Notes: generated from the sequence alone by a model not told the origin. 64,000 nt of DNA from Pseudarthrobacter sulfonivorans (GCF_001484605.1 NZ_CP013747.1:4526001-4590000), one strand, 5' to 3'. Positions 25,068-34,758 are shown, counted from the stretch's first letter. A program made the numbers and translations.

Positions 25068-26149
25068 AGTTCCACCACCGAACGCAGCACGGAACCGGAG
25101 TGCATCTTCTCGAACGCTTCCTCCACCTGGTCGATGGTGATCCGCTCGGTGACGAACGCATCCAGGTCCAGCTTGCCCTGCTTGTAAAGGCTGATCAGCA
25201 TGGGGAAGTCCCGGGACGGCAGGCAGTCACCGTACCAGGAGGACTTCAGCGAGCCGCCGCGGCCGAAGACGTCCAGCAGGGGCAGCTCCAGGGTCATCTC
25301 CGGCGTCGGGACGCCCACCAGCACCACGGTGCCGGCGAGGTCGCGGGCGTAGAACGCCTGCTTGTACGTTTCGGGACGGCCGACGGCGTCAATCACCACG
25401 TCAGCGCCGAAGCCGCCGGTGAGTTCCCGGATTTTCTCCACGGGGTCGGTTGCGGAGGAGTCCACGGTGTGGGTGGCGCCGAGGCCCTTGGCGCGGTCCA
25501 GCTTTTTCGCGTCGATGTCGACGGCGATGATGGTGGTTGCGCCGGCGAGCGCGGCGCCGGCGATGGCGGCCACGCCCACACCGCCGCAGCCGATGACGGC
25601 GACCGTATCACCGCGCTTGACGCCCCCGGTGTTGATGGCGGCGCCCAGTCCGGCCATGACGCCGCAGCCGAGCAGGCCGATGGCGGCAGCATCGGCCTCG
25701 GGATCCACCTTGGTGCACTGACCGGCGGCCACGAGGGTCTTTTCGATGAACGCGCCGATGCCCAGGGCGGCGGACAGTTCGGTGCCGTCCTCAAGCGTCA
25801 TCTTCTGGGTGGCGTTGTGGGTGTTGAAGCAGTACTGTGCCTGGCCGCGGTTGCACGCGCGGCAGTTGCCGCAGACGGCCCGCCAGTTGAGCACCACGCG
25901 GTCGCCCGGGGCGACGTCGGTGACGTCGGGGCCCACGGCGCTGACCACTCCGGTGGCCTCGTGGCCCAGGAGGAACGGGAAGTCATCGCTGATGCCGCCC
26001 AGTTTGTAGTGCAGGTCGGTGTGGCAGACGCCGCTGGTGATGATGTCCACCAGGGCCTCGCCCGGGCCCGGTTCCGGGACCAGGATGGTCTCCAGAGTGA
26101 CCGGGGCCCCTTTGGAGCGGGCTACGACACCTTTGACTTTATGGACCAC
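25064..26149 (-). CDS. mscR: S-(hydroxymethyl)mycothiol dehydrogenase
   Basis: GTG 26149, seven bases after GGGAG, gives 361 residues starting [14 protein letters not shown]. It is a zinc-dependent class III-type alcohol dehydrogenase: catalytic zinc Cys in SGVCHTDLH with GHEATG, structural zinc cysteines in [15 protein letters not shown], and NAD fold [18 protein letters not shown] with VDID. In actinobacteria this enzyme oxidises the formaldehyde-mycothiol adduct and can reduce S-nitrosomycothiol. It is the first gene of a two-gene operon with the MBL hydrolase. A 44-bp hairpin lies between it and mrx1. Confidence 0.93.
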   Translation of the reverse strand: MVHKVKGVVARSKGAPVTLETILVPEPGPGEALVDIITSGVCHTDLHYKLGGISDDFPFLLGHEATGVVSAVGPDVTDVAPGDRVVLNWRAVCGNCRACNRGQAQYCFNTHNATQKMTLEDGTELSAALGIGAFIEKTLVAAGQCTKVDPEADAAAIGLLGCGVMAGLGAAINTGGVKRGDTVAVIGCGGVGVAAIAGAALAGATTIIAVDIDAKKLDRAKGLGATHTVDSSATDPVEKIRELTGGFGADVVIDAVGRPETYKQAFYARDLAGTVVLVGVPTPEMTLELPLLDVFGRGGSLKSSWYGDCLPSRDFPMLISLYKQGKLDLDAFVTERITIDQVEEAFEKMHSGSVLRSVVEL

Positions 26150-26170
26150 GAAAGGCTCCCTCAATGCAGA

Positions 26171-26214
26171 TAGACAGAACGGGACCAACACGGATGTTGG
26201 TCCCGTTCTGTCTA
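26171..26214 (-). terminator. Perfect 20-bp stem-loop between mrx1 and mscR
   Basis: TAGACAGAACGGGACCAACA and its exact reverse complement flank a 4-base loop (CGGA). It starts 19 bp after the mycoredoxin stop and ends 22 bp before the mscR start (minus-strand direction). The best reading is a rho-independent terminator without a U-tract for mrx1. Such a long perfect stem could also act as an attenuator in the mscR leader. Confidence 0.65.
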
Positions 26215-26232
26215 CCACACGAGCTGCCGTGG

Positions 26233-26490
26233 TCAGGCTGCGAGGCGGCTCTTTACCTCGGCAGCGGAGGGGTTGGTGGCGGCGGTGCCGTCCGGGAAGA
26301 GCACGGTGGGGACGGTGCGGTTGCCGCCGTTGAGCTTCTCCACGAGGTCGGCTGTGCCCTCCACCTCTTCGATGTTGATTTCCGTGTAGCCGATGCCCTG
26401 CGCGTCCAGCTGCTTCTTCAGCCGGTTGCAGTAGCCGCACCAGGTGGTGGAAAACATGGTGATGGTGCCGTTCTCGGGGGTAAAGTCCAC
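26233..26490 (-). CDS. mrx1: Mycoredoxin-1 (glutaredoxin-like)
   Basis: GTG 26490 with AGGAGAG upstream gives 85 residues. The active site is WCGYC, followed by NRLKKQLD, and the C-terminal half has the [11 protein letters not shown] cis-proline loop; this combination is the actinobacterial mycoredoxin type. It removes mycothiol from mixed disulfides on proteins and works with mycothione reductase. It is upstream of the mycothiol-dependent formaldehyde genes on the same strand. Confidence 0.88.
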   Translation of the reverse strand: MDFTPENGTITMFSTTWCGYCNRLKKQLDAQGIGYTEINIEEVEGTADLVEKLNGGNRTVPTVLFPDGTAATNPSAAEVKSRLAA

Positions 26491-26620
26491 GGAGCTCTCC
26501 TGAAATCGTTGAGGGGGTTCGTTCCCGTCAACGGTAACCCGGGGCGGGCTATTCCCTGAGCCGGCCCCGGCAGATGCGGTGCCGGATGACAGCACATAAC
26601 GCTGATGGCATGCTGGAGCC

Positions 26621-27370
26621 ATGTGTGGACGCTATGTGATGGCACGGGCCGTGGGTGACTTGCTGGCCGACTTTGATGCCCAGCTGGAGGAGGAAGTGCA
26701 TCTTCCCCCGTCATGGAACGTGGCGCCCACCGACGACGTGCCGATCGTCCTGGAACGGCTGATCGACGACGGCCCCGTGCGGCAGCTGCATGTTGCCCGC
26801 TGGGGCCTGGTGCCGTCCTGGGCGAAGGATCCTGGTATCGGCCCCAAGATGATCAACGCGCGGAGCGAGACTGTGCTGGAGAAGCCGGCCTTCCGCAAGG
26901 CCGTGAAGTCACGTCGCTGCGCTGTCCCGGCGGACGGGTACTACGAATGGAAGCAGGGCACCGGCAAAGCCAAGCAGCCCTACTACGTCCATCCAGGCAA
27001 AGGCAGCGGGCTGGTGTTCGCGGGCCTGTATGAGTGGTGGAAGGATCCGTCCAAGGCCGAGGGCGATCCCGGACGGTGGATGCTCTCCACATCCATCCTG
27101 ACGGCAGATACGCCGCCGCCCGGTGCCGAGTCCACAATTTTCGGCAAGCTCACCGCCCTGCACGACCGCGTGCCGCTGCCCATGGACCGGGCCACGATGG
27201 CGTCGTGGCTTGATCCGCAGATCGATGACGCCGCCTTCCTCGTGGACCTGGTCCGGGCCCACGTGAAGGAAGTCGCGGCCGACTGGCATGTGGATTCGGT
27301 CGGCACCGAGGTGGGCAACGTACGCAACAACTCCCCGGAACTGATCCGGCCGGTGGAAGCCTTGTTCTAA
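26621..27370 (+). CDS. SRAP-domain (HMCES/YedK) abasic-site protein
   Basis: A 249-residue SRAP protein. Cys2 in MCGRYVM is the residue that forms the thiazolidine link to abasic DNA after Met removal. Other conserved parts are SWNVAPTDDVPIV, WGLVPSWAKD, INARSETV, RRCAVPADGYYEWK (active Glu) and LHDRVPLPM (active His). It shields abasic sites in single-stranded DNA. No LexA box is seen upstream. Confidence 0.93.
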   Translation: MCGRYVMARAVGDLLADFDAQLEEEVHLPPSWNVAPTDDVPIVLERLIDDGPVRQLHVARWGLVPSWAKDPGIGPKMINARSETVLEKPAFRKAVKSRRCAVPADGYYEWKQGTGKAKQPYYVHPGKGSGLVFAGLYEWWKDPSKAEGDPGRWMLSTSILTADTPPPGAESTIFGKLTALHDRVPLPMDRATMASWLDPQIDDAAFLVDLVRAHVKEVAADWHVDSVGTEVGNVRNNSPELIRPVEALF

Positions 27371-27394
27371 ACCGGCATTCGGGGCGGCATGCCC

Positions 27395-27817
27395 CTAAAC
27401 GGTGACCTTGCCGGCGTCGTCCACTGTCCACGTGGGGTTGTAGGCAACTTCCCAGCGGAAGCCGTCCGGATCGGCGAAATAGCCGCTGTACCCGCCCCAG
27501 GGCTGGGTGACCGGCGCGGCGACGATAGTGGCCCCGGCCGATGCCGCTTCCGCCATGACCCGGTCCACCGCCTCGGTGCTGGGCAGGTTGTGGCTGAGCG
27601 TGATGCAGGGGACCGGGCCGGGGACACCTACCCCCGCCTCGGCGTGCATCTGCGCTGCGTCCCACAGGGAAAGGATGAGGCCGTGGTTGACCTGGATGAA
27701 CACCACATCACCGGGAAACTCGCGGTGGACAGGCCAGCCGAGGCCCTCCGCGTAGAACCGGCGGGAGGCGTCAACACTGCGAACGCCTAGTGAGATGAAG
27801 TCGACTCTGGGCTGCAT
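27395..27817 (-). CDS. VOC-family (glyoxalase/dioxygenase fold) protein
   Basis: A 140-residue protein made of two beta-alpha-beta-beta-beta modules: VDFISLGVRSVDASRRFYAEGLGW at the start and GYFADPDGFRWEVAYNP at the end, the typical VOC signature with a metal-binding Glu. Substrate is unknown; members include glyoxalase I, antibiotic resistance proteins and ring-cleavage dioxygenases. It is divergent from the chorismate mutase gene with 19 bp between the starts. Confidence 0.85.
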   Translation of the reverse strand: MQPRVDFISLGVRSVDASRRFYAEGLGWPVHREFPGDVVFIQVNHGLILSLWDAAQMHAEAGVGVPGPVPCITLSHNLPSTEAVDRVMAEAASAGATIVAAPVTQPWGGYSGYFADPDGFRWEVAYNPTWTVDDAGKVTV

Positions 27818-27836
27818 GCTTCGATACTGTCAGAAG

Positions 27837-28157
27837 ATGGCAACAATTCAAGGAAACGATAGGGACGCTTTGGCCGACAAAGAACAGCTCGCTGCCGTTC
27901 GGATTGCGGTAGACGAAGTTGACGAGCAGATTGTCACCCTCATTGCGCGGCGTGAACGCCTGATCCGGATCGCCGGAACCCTGAAGGGGGACGACGCTGA
28001 AGTCCGCGCCCCCGGCCGGGTGGAACGGGTGATCGAGCATGTCCGGGCCGCCGCGAAAAAGAAGGACATTGATCCGGACATTGTGGAATCAACTTACCGG
28101 GCCATGATCTCGGGGTTCATCAAACTCGAAATGAAGGTCCACAGAGAAAGCAGCTGA
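27837..28157 (+). CDS. AroQ-type chorismate mutase
   Basis: ATG 27837 gives 106 residues, mostly alpha-helical. Key pattern: VRIAVDEVDEQIVTLIARRERLIRIAGTLK, with the active-site Arg and Lys of AroQ enzymes, and later ESTYRAMISGFIKLE. It would turn chorismate into prephenate for Phe and Tyr synthesis. No signal peptide, so cytoplasmic. No aromatic pathway genes are adjacent. Low similarity among AroQ proteins leaves some room for a related isochorismate-pyruvate lyase. Confidence 0.8.
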   Translation: MATIQGNDRDALADKEQLAAVRIAVDEVDEQIVTLIARRERLIRIAGTLKGDDAEVRAPGRVERVIEHVRAAAKKKDIDPDIVESTYRAMISGFIKLEMKVHRESS

Positions 28158-28164
28158 CGCTGCC

Positions 28165-28201
28165 GCAGGTGCTGTCCGGACACGGTTGCGGCAGCACCTG
28201 C
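28165..28201. terminator. Terminator after chorismate mutase
   Basis: A perfect 10-bp stem GCAGGTGCTG / CAGCACCTGC with a 17-base loop. An alternative inner stem (TGCCGCA / TGCGGCA) uses overlapping bases. Confidence 0.5.
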
Positions 28202-28212
28202 TCGGTGTTCCC

Positions 28213-28265
28213 TAGAGCGTTTCGTCGACCTAGAGCGTTTCGTCGACTTAGAGCGCTTCGTCGAC
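28213..28265 (-). repeat. Three tandem 18-bp copies at the 3' end of a gene
   Basis: TAGAGCGTTTCGTCGAC occurs at 28213, 28231 and, with one change, 28249, at 18-bp spacing. On the minus strand each copy encodes V-D-E-(A/T)-L and a stop. The last codons and stop of the upstream gene have thus been duplicated twice behind its own stop. Confidence 0.85.
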
Positions 28266-28637
28266 GGCGACGCCCGACTGGAACTCCCTGCCGTCAGCCT
28301 CGCTGAAGGCCGACATGATGTGGCCCTTGCCCAGGCCATGGACGGCCGCGACGGGGAAGTTGCCGGTGATGGTGCTGCCCGAGTGCGTCACGCCGCCAAG
28401 ATCATAGTTTTCCTCGGCGCTCTGGTCATGGCTGAACGAGTAGAAGGCAATGGCCTCCCCGTTCATGAACTCAATGCCCAAGCGTCTTTGCGATGAGTAA
28501 TCAGGGCTCGCCGCCACCAGTCCCACTACGTACGCACCTGCCCCCGGTATGTTGCCGTCGATATCAAAGGTTGCCACGAGCTTTTCGTCCTGGGCCTTGA
28601 TGCTTACGTGCTTGAGGAGTGCGTCATTGGTGCTCAT
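28248..28637 (-). CDS. Conserved hypothetical protein
   Basis: ATG 28637 gives 129 residues. I do not recognise the family. It is acidic, beta-rich by appearance (KLVATFDIDG, AYVVGLVAASPDY, RLGIEFMNGEAIAFYSFS, STITGNFPVAAV), and has no signal peptide, cysteines or membrane segment in the mature part. The reading frame ends VDEAL, followed by two further copies of the same six codons. The divergent neighbour is the LexA-controlled DUF6504-dnaE2 operon; the shared 150-bp gap could give it SOS control too, but that is only inference. Confidence 0.7.
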   Translation of the reverse strand: MSTNDALLKHVSIKAQDEKLVATFDIDGNIPGAGAYVVGLVAASPDYSSQRRLGIEFMNGEAIAFYSFSHDQSAEENYDLGGVTHSGSTITGNFPVAAVHGLGKGHIMSAFSEADGREFQSGVAVDEAL

Positions 28638-28712
28638 GCCACAATCCTGCCTCCCTGCTGCCCGTCCGTCCACCCCTGTCTAGGTTTTGTCGGAGCGTCG
28701 TCGTAGACTCGA

Positions 28713-28738
28713 GGTATTCGAACATGTATTCGAATACC
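28713..28738. promoter_or_regulatory. LexA (SOS) box of the DUF6504-dnaE2 operon
   Basis: TCGAACATGTATTCGA at 28718-28733 differs at one position from the actinobacterial SOS box TCGAAC-N4-GTTCGA. It is embedded in a perfect 10-bp inverted repeat (GGTATTCGAA / TTCGAATACC, 28713-28738). It lies 54 bp upstream of the DUF6504 start, and a 12-bp direct repeat, TTTTGCATCAGC, follows at 28743-28767. Confidence 0.88.
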
Positions 28739-28791
28739 TTGCTTTTGCATCAGCATTTTGCATCAGCTCCGTTCAGTTCCGGGAGGCGCCC

Positions 28792-29127
28792 ATGGGTATG
28801 TTCAGCGAGTCCGTGGACGTCGTCTGCACCCCCGCCGGCCAGCCGCTGAACCTCCAGTGGGCCGGACGGCACTACACGGTGTGCGCCGAACCCGTCCGGT
28901 GGTATGAACGCCGGCAGTGGTGGGCCGAGGAACGCCGTGCGCCGCTCGGCAGCGGGCCGGGGCTGGTGGACCACGAAATCTGGCGCGTCCAAGTGCAGGC
29001 GGACCCGCGGAGTACCGGCCCCCGGGATGCAGGAGAGCCGCTCACCCTGGACCTGAGCAGGCATACCGGCAGCGGCCGCTGGAGGCTCCTGCGGATCCAC
29101 GACGCCCTCCGGCCACAAACAGCATGA
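28792..29127 (+). CDS. DUF6504-family protein
   Basis: ATG 28792 with GGGAGG upstream gives 111 residues. It has the pattern VCTPAGQPLNLQWAGRHYTV, then EIWRVQVQ and a C-terminal GRWRLLRIHD. DUF6504 proteins are small partners commonly found in the actinobacterial mutasome operon with ImuB and DnaE2; their mechanism is not settled. The TGA overlaps the ATG of dnaE2, and the LexA box upstream should induce both on DNA damage. Confidence 0.8.
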   Translation: MGMFSESVDVVCTPAGQPLNLQWAGRHYTVCAEPVRWYERRQWWAEERRAPLGSGPGLVDHEIWRVQVQADPRSTGPRDAGEPLTLDLSRHTGSGRWRLLRIHDALRPQTA

Positions 29128-32100
29128 GCTTCTCCCACCTTCACGTTTCCACGGCCTTCAGCGCACACTATGGCGTTGCCTGGCCCGACGAACTGGCCCA
29201 GGTTGCCGCCGCGGACGGCGCAACCGCGCTCGCTTGCACGGACCGGGACGGCCTCTACGGCACCATCAAACACCTCAAAGCCTGCATGGAAGCCGGCATC
29301 GACCCCATCGTGGGGGTGGACCTTGCGGTTTTCGACGACGACGGCGACCACCGCACCCAGCTCGCCGGCAGGGTAGTGGTGCTCGCCCGCGGCCACAACA
29401 ACGGGGCGGGCTACCGCGCACTGTGCCGGCTGGTGTCCGATGCCCATGCCCGCACCTCCGGCAAAGCCGGGGGAGCGGTGCCCGTGGCGGTCACCCGCGC
29501 CGAACTCGCCTCCCGCACGCTCGACCCCAAAACCCTGAAACCGGTCCTGACGGTCCTGATCGGCCCGGATTCCGACGTCGGACGGGCCATGAGCGGCCGG
29601 CGTTACCTCCGTCCGCGCACCCTTTTCAAAAGCTGGCTGGACGCCATGCCCCCAAGAACCCTGGTGGCGGAAGTCGTTTCCCAGCTCACTGCCCCCGGAG
29701 CGCCCCTGAGCACCGCCCACGCAGTGCGTATGCTCAAACTCGCGGAAGAACACCACGTACCGGCCGTGCTCACCAACGCGGTCCGCTACTGCGCAGAGGA
29801 CGGGGCCGCCACAGCTGACGTGCTCGACTCCGCCCGGACGCTGAAGTCCCTCCCCGAACTCGCGGCCGAACCGCTGCTCCAGCCCAACGGGCAGGCCTGG
29901 CTCAAATCATCAGCGCAGATGCTTCAGCTCGGCAAGGAAATCATCCGCGCCGCAGGGTATGGCGCAGCGGACCTCAAACAGCTGATGGCACAGACCGAGG
30001 CGCTCGCCGACTTCTGCCGGATTGACCCGGTGACTGACATGGGCTGGAAGCAGCCGGTGGTCCCCGAGGCATCGGTCATTGGCATCAGCCAGGACCCGCA
30101 CGATGAACTGGTGCAGCGCTGTGAGGCCGGGATCAGCAGGCGGTTCCCCGGAATATCAGGCTCAGCCCGCAAGGACATGCGCTCGCGGCTGGAGCACGAG
30201 CTGGGAATCATCAGGAACCTCGGGTTTTCCTCCTATTTCCTCACGGTCGCGGAGGTCTCCCGGATGATCATGGACATGGGGGTCAGGGCAGCCGCCCGCG
30301 GTTCCGGGGCCTCCAGCCTGGTCAACTACCTGATTGATGTCAGCCAGGTGGACCCCCTGCAACACGACCTGATCTTCGAACGCTTCCTGTCCCGGGACCG
30401 GGCCACGTTGCCGGATATCGACATCGACGTCGAAAGCGCCGAACGGCACAACGTGTACCGGCGGATCTTTGACCGCTTCGGTTCCGAGCGCGTCACGCTG
30501 ATGAGCATGCAGAACGGGTACCGCGCCCGCGGTGCCGTCCGCGACGCCGGGATGGCCCTGGGGATGGACGATGACGACGTCGGTGAGATCGCCAAGCAGC
30601 TGTGGCGTTTTTCGGCCCGGAAATTCCGTGAGGCATTGGTTGAGAAACCTGAGTTACGGGAGTTCGCTGGCCGGGTGGAACAACGGGACTTCACCGAAAA
30701 CCAGCAGCTTGACCTGCTGGTGGACCTCACGGAACGGCTGGACCGGCTGCCCCGCCATATCTCCATGCATCCTTGCGGGGTGATCCTGGGCGATGCCACG
30801 CTGCTTGACCGGACCCCGGTGCAGCCCAGCGGGCTGGGGCTGCCCATGAGCCAGTTCGATAAACACGACATGGATCCCATGGGCATGCTCAAGCTTGATG
30901 TCCTGGGGGTCAGGATGCAGAGCGCCATGGCGTTTGCCGTCCGGGAAGTCATCCGGATCCATCCTTCCAAGGCGGAAGTGGTGGCGGCAGGGGCCCACCC
31001 TGCAGGTCCTGACGGAACCGGGCCGGACTACATCGCCGAGAACGGCCGCATCGACCTCAATGCCGTGCCGCTGGATGATGAGCCAACCTACGAACTGATC
31101 CGCAGTACCCACACCCTGGGCTGCTTCCAGATCGAGTCGCCCGGACAGCGCGAGCTGATCGGCAAGCTGGCGCCGCGTGAGTTCAATGACCTCATCATCG
31201 ACATTTCGCTGTTCCGGCCGGGCCCGATGAAATCGGACATGGTGCGGCCTTTCCTGGAGCACCGGCACGGCTTCGCGCCGGAGGTCTACCCGCACCCCGA
31301 CCTGAAACCCGTGCTGCAGGAAACGCATGGCGTCACTGTCTTCCATGAACAGATCCTGAAAACCTTCCACGTGATGACCGGCTGCGGCCTGGCGCGCGCG
31401 GATGAGTTTCGCCGGGCGCTCGGCAACGAGGTCCACGAGCTGAAAGTGGAAGAGTTCTTCCGCAAGGAGGCCCGGATCAAGGGGTACTCCCCGGAAGTGG
31501 TGGACAAGGTCTGGGGGACCCTGAAAGCCTTTGGCAGCTTCGGCTTCTGCAAGGCGCACGGCGCGGCATTTGCCGTTCCCACCTACCAGTCCGCCTGGCT
31601 CAAGACGCACCACCCCGAGGCTTTCCTCGCCGGGCTGTGGGAACACGATCCCGGAATGTACCCCAAACGGCTGCTGGTGGCAGAGGCCCGCAGGCTGGGC
31701 ATCCCCATCCTGCCGCTGGACATCAACCGCAGCCAGGCCGAGTACCGGGTGGAACGGGTCGCGGACGGGCCGGATGCCGGCAAGCTGGCGATCAGGCTGA
31801 GCCTTAACGGCATCTATGGCCTGTCCGGGACCGAGCTTAAACGGATTGTCGCCGGCCAGCCTTACGACTCCCTGGCTGACCTCCGGGCACGGTCCAGGCT
31901 GAGCAAGCCAAGCATCAAAAGGCTCGCCCAGCTGGGTGCCTTTGATTCCCTGCACCGGGAATCGGGCGGCGCCGCCAACCGTGCAGACCTCGTCCAGCAC
32001 CTGCAACAGCTCCAGGCCGCGGGCGGTACCCGGAAGGGCGTCGACATCATGGAAGGGCAGCTGTCCCTTCCGCTGGGGGATGTGGAACTGCGGAACGTCA

Positions 32101-32612
32101 AACCAGGGCTTCCCGCACCCACCCTGGTGGAAAACGTCCGGGCCGAACTGGACCTGATGGCCATGGATGTCAGCGGGCACCTGATGGACAGCCACCGGCC
32201 CATGCTGGACCGGCTGGGGGTCACCACTGCAGACAAACTGTTGAGCCTGCGCAACAACACCGAGGTGCTGGTGGCAGGGGTGCGCATCGCCACCCAGACA
32301 CCGCCCATGCGCGGCGGCCGGCGGGTGGTGTTCATCAGCATCGACGACGGCACCGGCTGCGTCGACTCCGTGTTCTTCCACGAAGCCCAGGAACAGGCGG
32401 GGCTGCTGCTGTTCGGCACCAGGCTGCTGCTGATCCGGGGCACCACCCGGCGGACAGGTCCCCGGGGAATCAGCCTGAGCGCCAGCATGGCCTGGGACCT
32501 GAGCCGGGTGGAATCCCTGCCGTTCGCGGCGGACCGGGTGGAACGCACCGATGTACCGCATCCCCTGGACGGGATCAGCCGAAGCCTTGCGATTACCGGA
32601 ATGGGCGGCTGA
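29124..32612 (+). CDS. dnaE2: Error-prone DNA polymerase III alpha subunit DnaE2 (ImuC)
   Basis: ATG 29124 overlaps the DUF6504 stop by four bases; 1162 residues. Order: PHP domain (FSHLHVSTAFSAHYGVAWP, ACTDRDGLYG), polymerase core with the catalytic aspartates in LPDIDIDVE, fingers (GSFGFCKAHGAAFA), helix-hairpin-helix and an OB fold near the C-terminus. It copies past lesions during SOS mutagenesis. The usual partners ImuA and ImuB are not adjacent, so they must be encoded elsewhere if present. Start codon, length and domain order are normal for the family. Confidence 0.93.
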   Translation: MSFSHLHVSTAFSAHYGVAWPDELAQVAAADGATALACTDRDGLYGTIKHLKACMEAGIDPIVGVDLAVFDDDGDHRTQLAGRVVVLARGHNNGAGYRALCRLVSDAHARTSGKAGGAVPVAVTRAELASRTLDPKTLKPVLTVLIGPDSDVGRAMSGRRYLRPRTLFKSWLDAMPPRTLVAEVVSQLTAPGAPLSTAHAVRMLKLAEEHHVPAVLTNAVRYCAEDGAATADVLDSARTLKSLPELAAEPLLQPNGQAWLKSSAQMLQLGKEIIRAAGYGAADLKQLMAQTEALADFCRIDPVTDMGWKQPVVPEASVIGISQDPHDELVQRCEAGISRRFPGISGSARKDMRSRLEHELGIIRNLGFSSYFLTVAEVSRMIMDMGVRAAARGSGASSLVNYLIDVSQVDPLQHDLIFERFLSRDRATLPDIDIDVESAERHNVYRRIFDRFGSERVTLMSMQNGYRARGAVRDAGMALGMDDDDVGEIAKQLWRFSARKFREALVEKPELREFAGRVEQRDFTENQQLDLLVDLTERLDRLPRHISMHPCGVILGDATLLDRTPVQPSGLGLPMSQFDKHDMDPMGMLKLDVLGVRMQSAMAFAVREVIRIHPSKAEVVAAGAHPAGPDGTGPDYIAENGRIDLNAVPLDDEPTYELIRSTHTLGCFQIESPGQRELIGKLAPREFNDLIIDISLFRPGPMKSDMVRPFLEHRHGFAPEVYPHPDLKPVLQETHGVTVFHEQILKTFHVMTGCGLARADEFRRALGNEVHELKVEEFFRKEARIKGYSPEVVDKVWGTLKAFGSFGFCKAHGAAFAVPTYQSAWLKTHHPEAFLAGLWEHDPGMYPKRLLVAEARRLGIPILPLDINRSQAEYRVERVADGPDAGKLAIRLSLNGIYGLSGTELKRIVAGQPYDSLADLRARSRLSKPSIKRLAQLGAFDSLHRESGGAANRADLVQHLQQLQAAGGTRKGVDIMEGQLSLPLGDVELRNVKPGLPAPTLVENVRAELDLMAMDVSGHLMDSHRPMLDRLGVTTADKLLSLRNNTEVLVAGVRIATQTPPMRGGRRVVFISIDDGTGCVDSVFFHEAQEQAGLLLFGTRLLLIRGTTRRTGPRGISLSASMAWDLSRVESLPFAADRVERTDVPHPLDGISRSLAITGMGG

Positions 32613-32728
32613 ACGGCCGCGGGTCCCGTTGGTCGGCCTCCCGGGAAACCGATAGCATTGACGATGGCTGGCTGTGGTCCCCGTACGCCACAAGCTATGA
32701 AGCCTAAAACTTTGAATAGGAGACACCC

Positions 32729-34738
32729 GTGTCAGATGCCCAGCAGATCACCCTCATCGTCGATGGCGAAGAGACCAAGGTGACTACCGGGACAACCGGT
32801 GCGGAACTCTTCTTTGAGCGCCGCGATGTTGTTGTTGCCCGCGTCAACGGCGAGCTGAAGGACCTGGACCAGGAGCTGCCCGAGGGCGCCGAGATCGAGG
32901 GCGTCACCATCGACTCCCCGGACGGCCTGGACGTCCTCCGCCACTCCACCGCCCACGTCATGGCCCAGGCAGTGCAGCAGCTGCGCCCGGACGCCAAGCT
33001 GGGCATCGGCCCGTACATCACCGACGGCTTCTACTTCGACTTCGACGTCGCAGAACCGTTCACCCCCGAGGACCTCAAGACCCTCGAGAAGATGATGCTC
33101 AAGATCGTCAACCAGAACCAGAAATTCGTCCGCCGCGTGGTCAGCGAGGACGAGGCCCGCGAGGCCATGAAGAACGAGCCCTACAAGCTCGAACTCCTGG
33201 GCAAGAAGAACAACGCCGCCGAAGCCGGCGAGGGCGTCAACGTCGAGGTAGGCGCCGGCGACATCACCATCTACAACAATGTCGAGCGCAAAGAGGGCAC
33301 CACGGTCTGGTGCGACCTCTGCCGCGGCCCGCACCTGCCCAACACCAAGCTCATCTCCAACGCCTTCGCCCTGACCCGGTCCTCCTCCGCGTACTGGCTG
33401 GGCAACCAGAAGAACCAGCAGCTGCAGCGCATCTACGGCACCGCCTGGCCCACCAAGGACGCGCTCAAGGCCTACCAGGAGCGCATCGCCGAGGCTGAGC
33501 GGCGCGACCACCGCAAGCTCGGCGTCGAACTTGACCTGTTCTCCTTCCCGGACGAGCTGGGCTCCGGCCTGCCGGTGTTCCACCCCAAGGGCGGCATCAT
33601 CCGCAAGGAGATGGAGGACTACTCCCGCCAGCGCCACGTCGACGCCGGCTACGAGTTCGTCTACACGCCCCACATCACCAAGGGCCACCTCTACGAAGTC
33701 TCGGGCCACCTGGACTGGTACAAGGAGGGCATGTTCCCGGCCATGCATGTGGACGCGGAACTCAACGAGGACGGCACCGTGCGCAAGCCCGGCCAGGACT
33801 ACTACCTGAAGCCGATGAACTGCCCCATGCACAACCTGATCTTCCGCTCGCGTGGACGGTCCTACCGCGAACTGCCCCTGCGTCTCTTCGAATTCGGTTC
33901 GGTGTACCGGTATGAAAAGTCCGGCGTTGTACACGGTCTGACCCGGGTCCGTGGCATGACACAGGACGACGCCCACATCTACTGCACCCGCGAGCAGATG
34001 AAGGACGAACTCACCAAGACCCTCAAGTTCGTGCTCGACCTGCTGAAGGACTACGGCCTGAACGACTTCTACCTGGAGCTGTCCACCAAGGACCCGGAGA
34101 AGTACGTCGGCGAAGACGCAGCCTGGGAAGAAGCCACCCGGACCCTCGCCGAAGTGGCTGAGGAATCCGGCCTGGAACTGGTCGCGGATCCGGGCGGCGC
34201 GGCCTTCTACGGCCCGAAGATCTCCGTCCAGACCAAGGATGCACTCGGGCGAACCTGGCAGATGTCCACCATCCAGCTGGACTTCAACCTCCCGGAACGC
34301 TTCGAGCTGGAATTCCAGGCAGCCGACGGCACGCGCCAGCGTCCTGTGATGATCCACCGTGCACTCTTCGGTTCCATCGAGCGGTTCATGGGTGTGCTCA
34401 CCGAGCACTACGCCGGCGCGTTCCCCGCGTGGCTTTCCCCCGTGCAGGTGGTGGGCATCCCGGTGGCCGAAACGTTCAACGAATACATGTTCGACGTCGT
34501 TGACCAGCTCAAGGCGGCGGGCATCCGCGCCGAGGTGGATACGTCCTCGGACAGGTTCCCCAAGAAGATCCGCACCGCCAGCAAGGACAAGATCCCCTTT
34601 GTCCTGATCGCCGGCGGCGACGACGCCGAGGCGGGCGCGGTGTCCTTCCGCTTCCGTGACGGGAGCCAGGACAACGGCGTGCCGGTGGCCGAGGCCGTCA
34701 AGCGGATCACGGAAGCCGTCCGTAACCGGACCAGCTAG
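32729..34738 (+). CDS. thrS: Threonyl-tRNA synthetase
   Basis: GTG start after AGGAG; 669 residues. N-terminal TGS domain (residues 1-60), editing domain with [11 protein letters not shown], and class II catalytic core with the zinc-binding Cys in MNCPMHN, DDAHIYC and the C-terminal anticodon-binding domain ([13 protein letters not shown]). It attaches threonine to tRNA-Thr and clears Ser-tRNA-Thr. The 116-bp leader shows no T-box signature. It heads the conserved thrS-HIT-pgsA cluster. Confidence 0.97.
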   Translation: MSDAQQITLIVDGEETKVTTGTTGAELFFERRDVVVARVNGELKDLDQELPEGAEIEGVTIDSPDGLDVLRHSTAHVMAQAVQQLRPDAKLGIGPYITDGFYFDFDVAEPFTPEDLKTLEKMMLKIVNQNQKFVRRVVSEDEAREAMKNEPYKLELLGKKNNAAEAGEGVNVEVGAGDITIYNNVERKEGTTVWCDLCRGPHLPNTKLISNAFALTRSSSAYWLGNQKNQQLQRIYGTAWPTKDALKAYQERIAEAERRDHRKLGVELDLFSFPDELGSGLPVFHPKGGIIRKEMEDYSRQRHVDAGYEFVYTPHITKGHLYEVSGHLDWYKEGMFPAMHVDAELNEDGTVRKPGQDYYLKPMNCPMHNLIFRSRGRSYRELPLRLFEFGSVYRYEKSGVVHGLTRVRGMTQDDAHIYCTREQMKDELTKTLKFVLDLLKDYGLNDFYLELSTKDPEKYVGEDAAWEEATRTLAEVAEESGLELVADPGGAAFYGPKISVQTKDALGRTWQMSTIQLDFNLPERFELEFQAADGTRQRPVMIHRALFGSIERFMGVLTEHYAGAFPAWLSPVQVVGIPVAETFNEYMFDVVDQLKAAGIRAEVDTSSDRFPKKIRTASKDKIPFVLIAGGDDAEAGAVSFRFRDGSQDNGVPVAEAVKRITEAVRNRTS

Positions 34739-34758
34739 CGGAAACGGATAAGAACACG

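Noticed and set aside
30654..32726. Minus-strand open frame of 690 codons opposite dnaE2
   Set aside because: Antisense shadow of the polymerase gene with no recognisable domain.
32613..32728. T-box leader for thrS
   Set aside because: No T-box sequence or specifier stem is visible in the 116-bp leader; the hisS and aspS leaders were checked with the same result.
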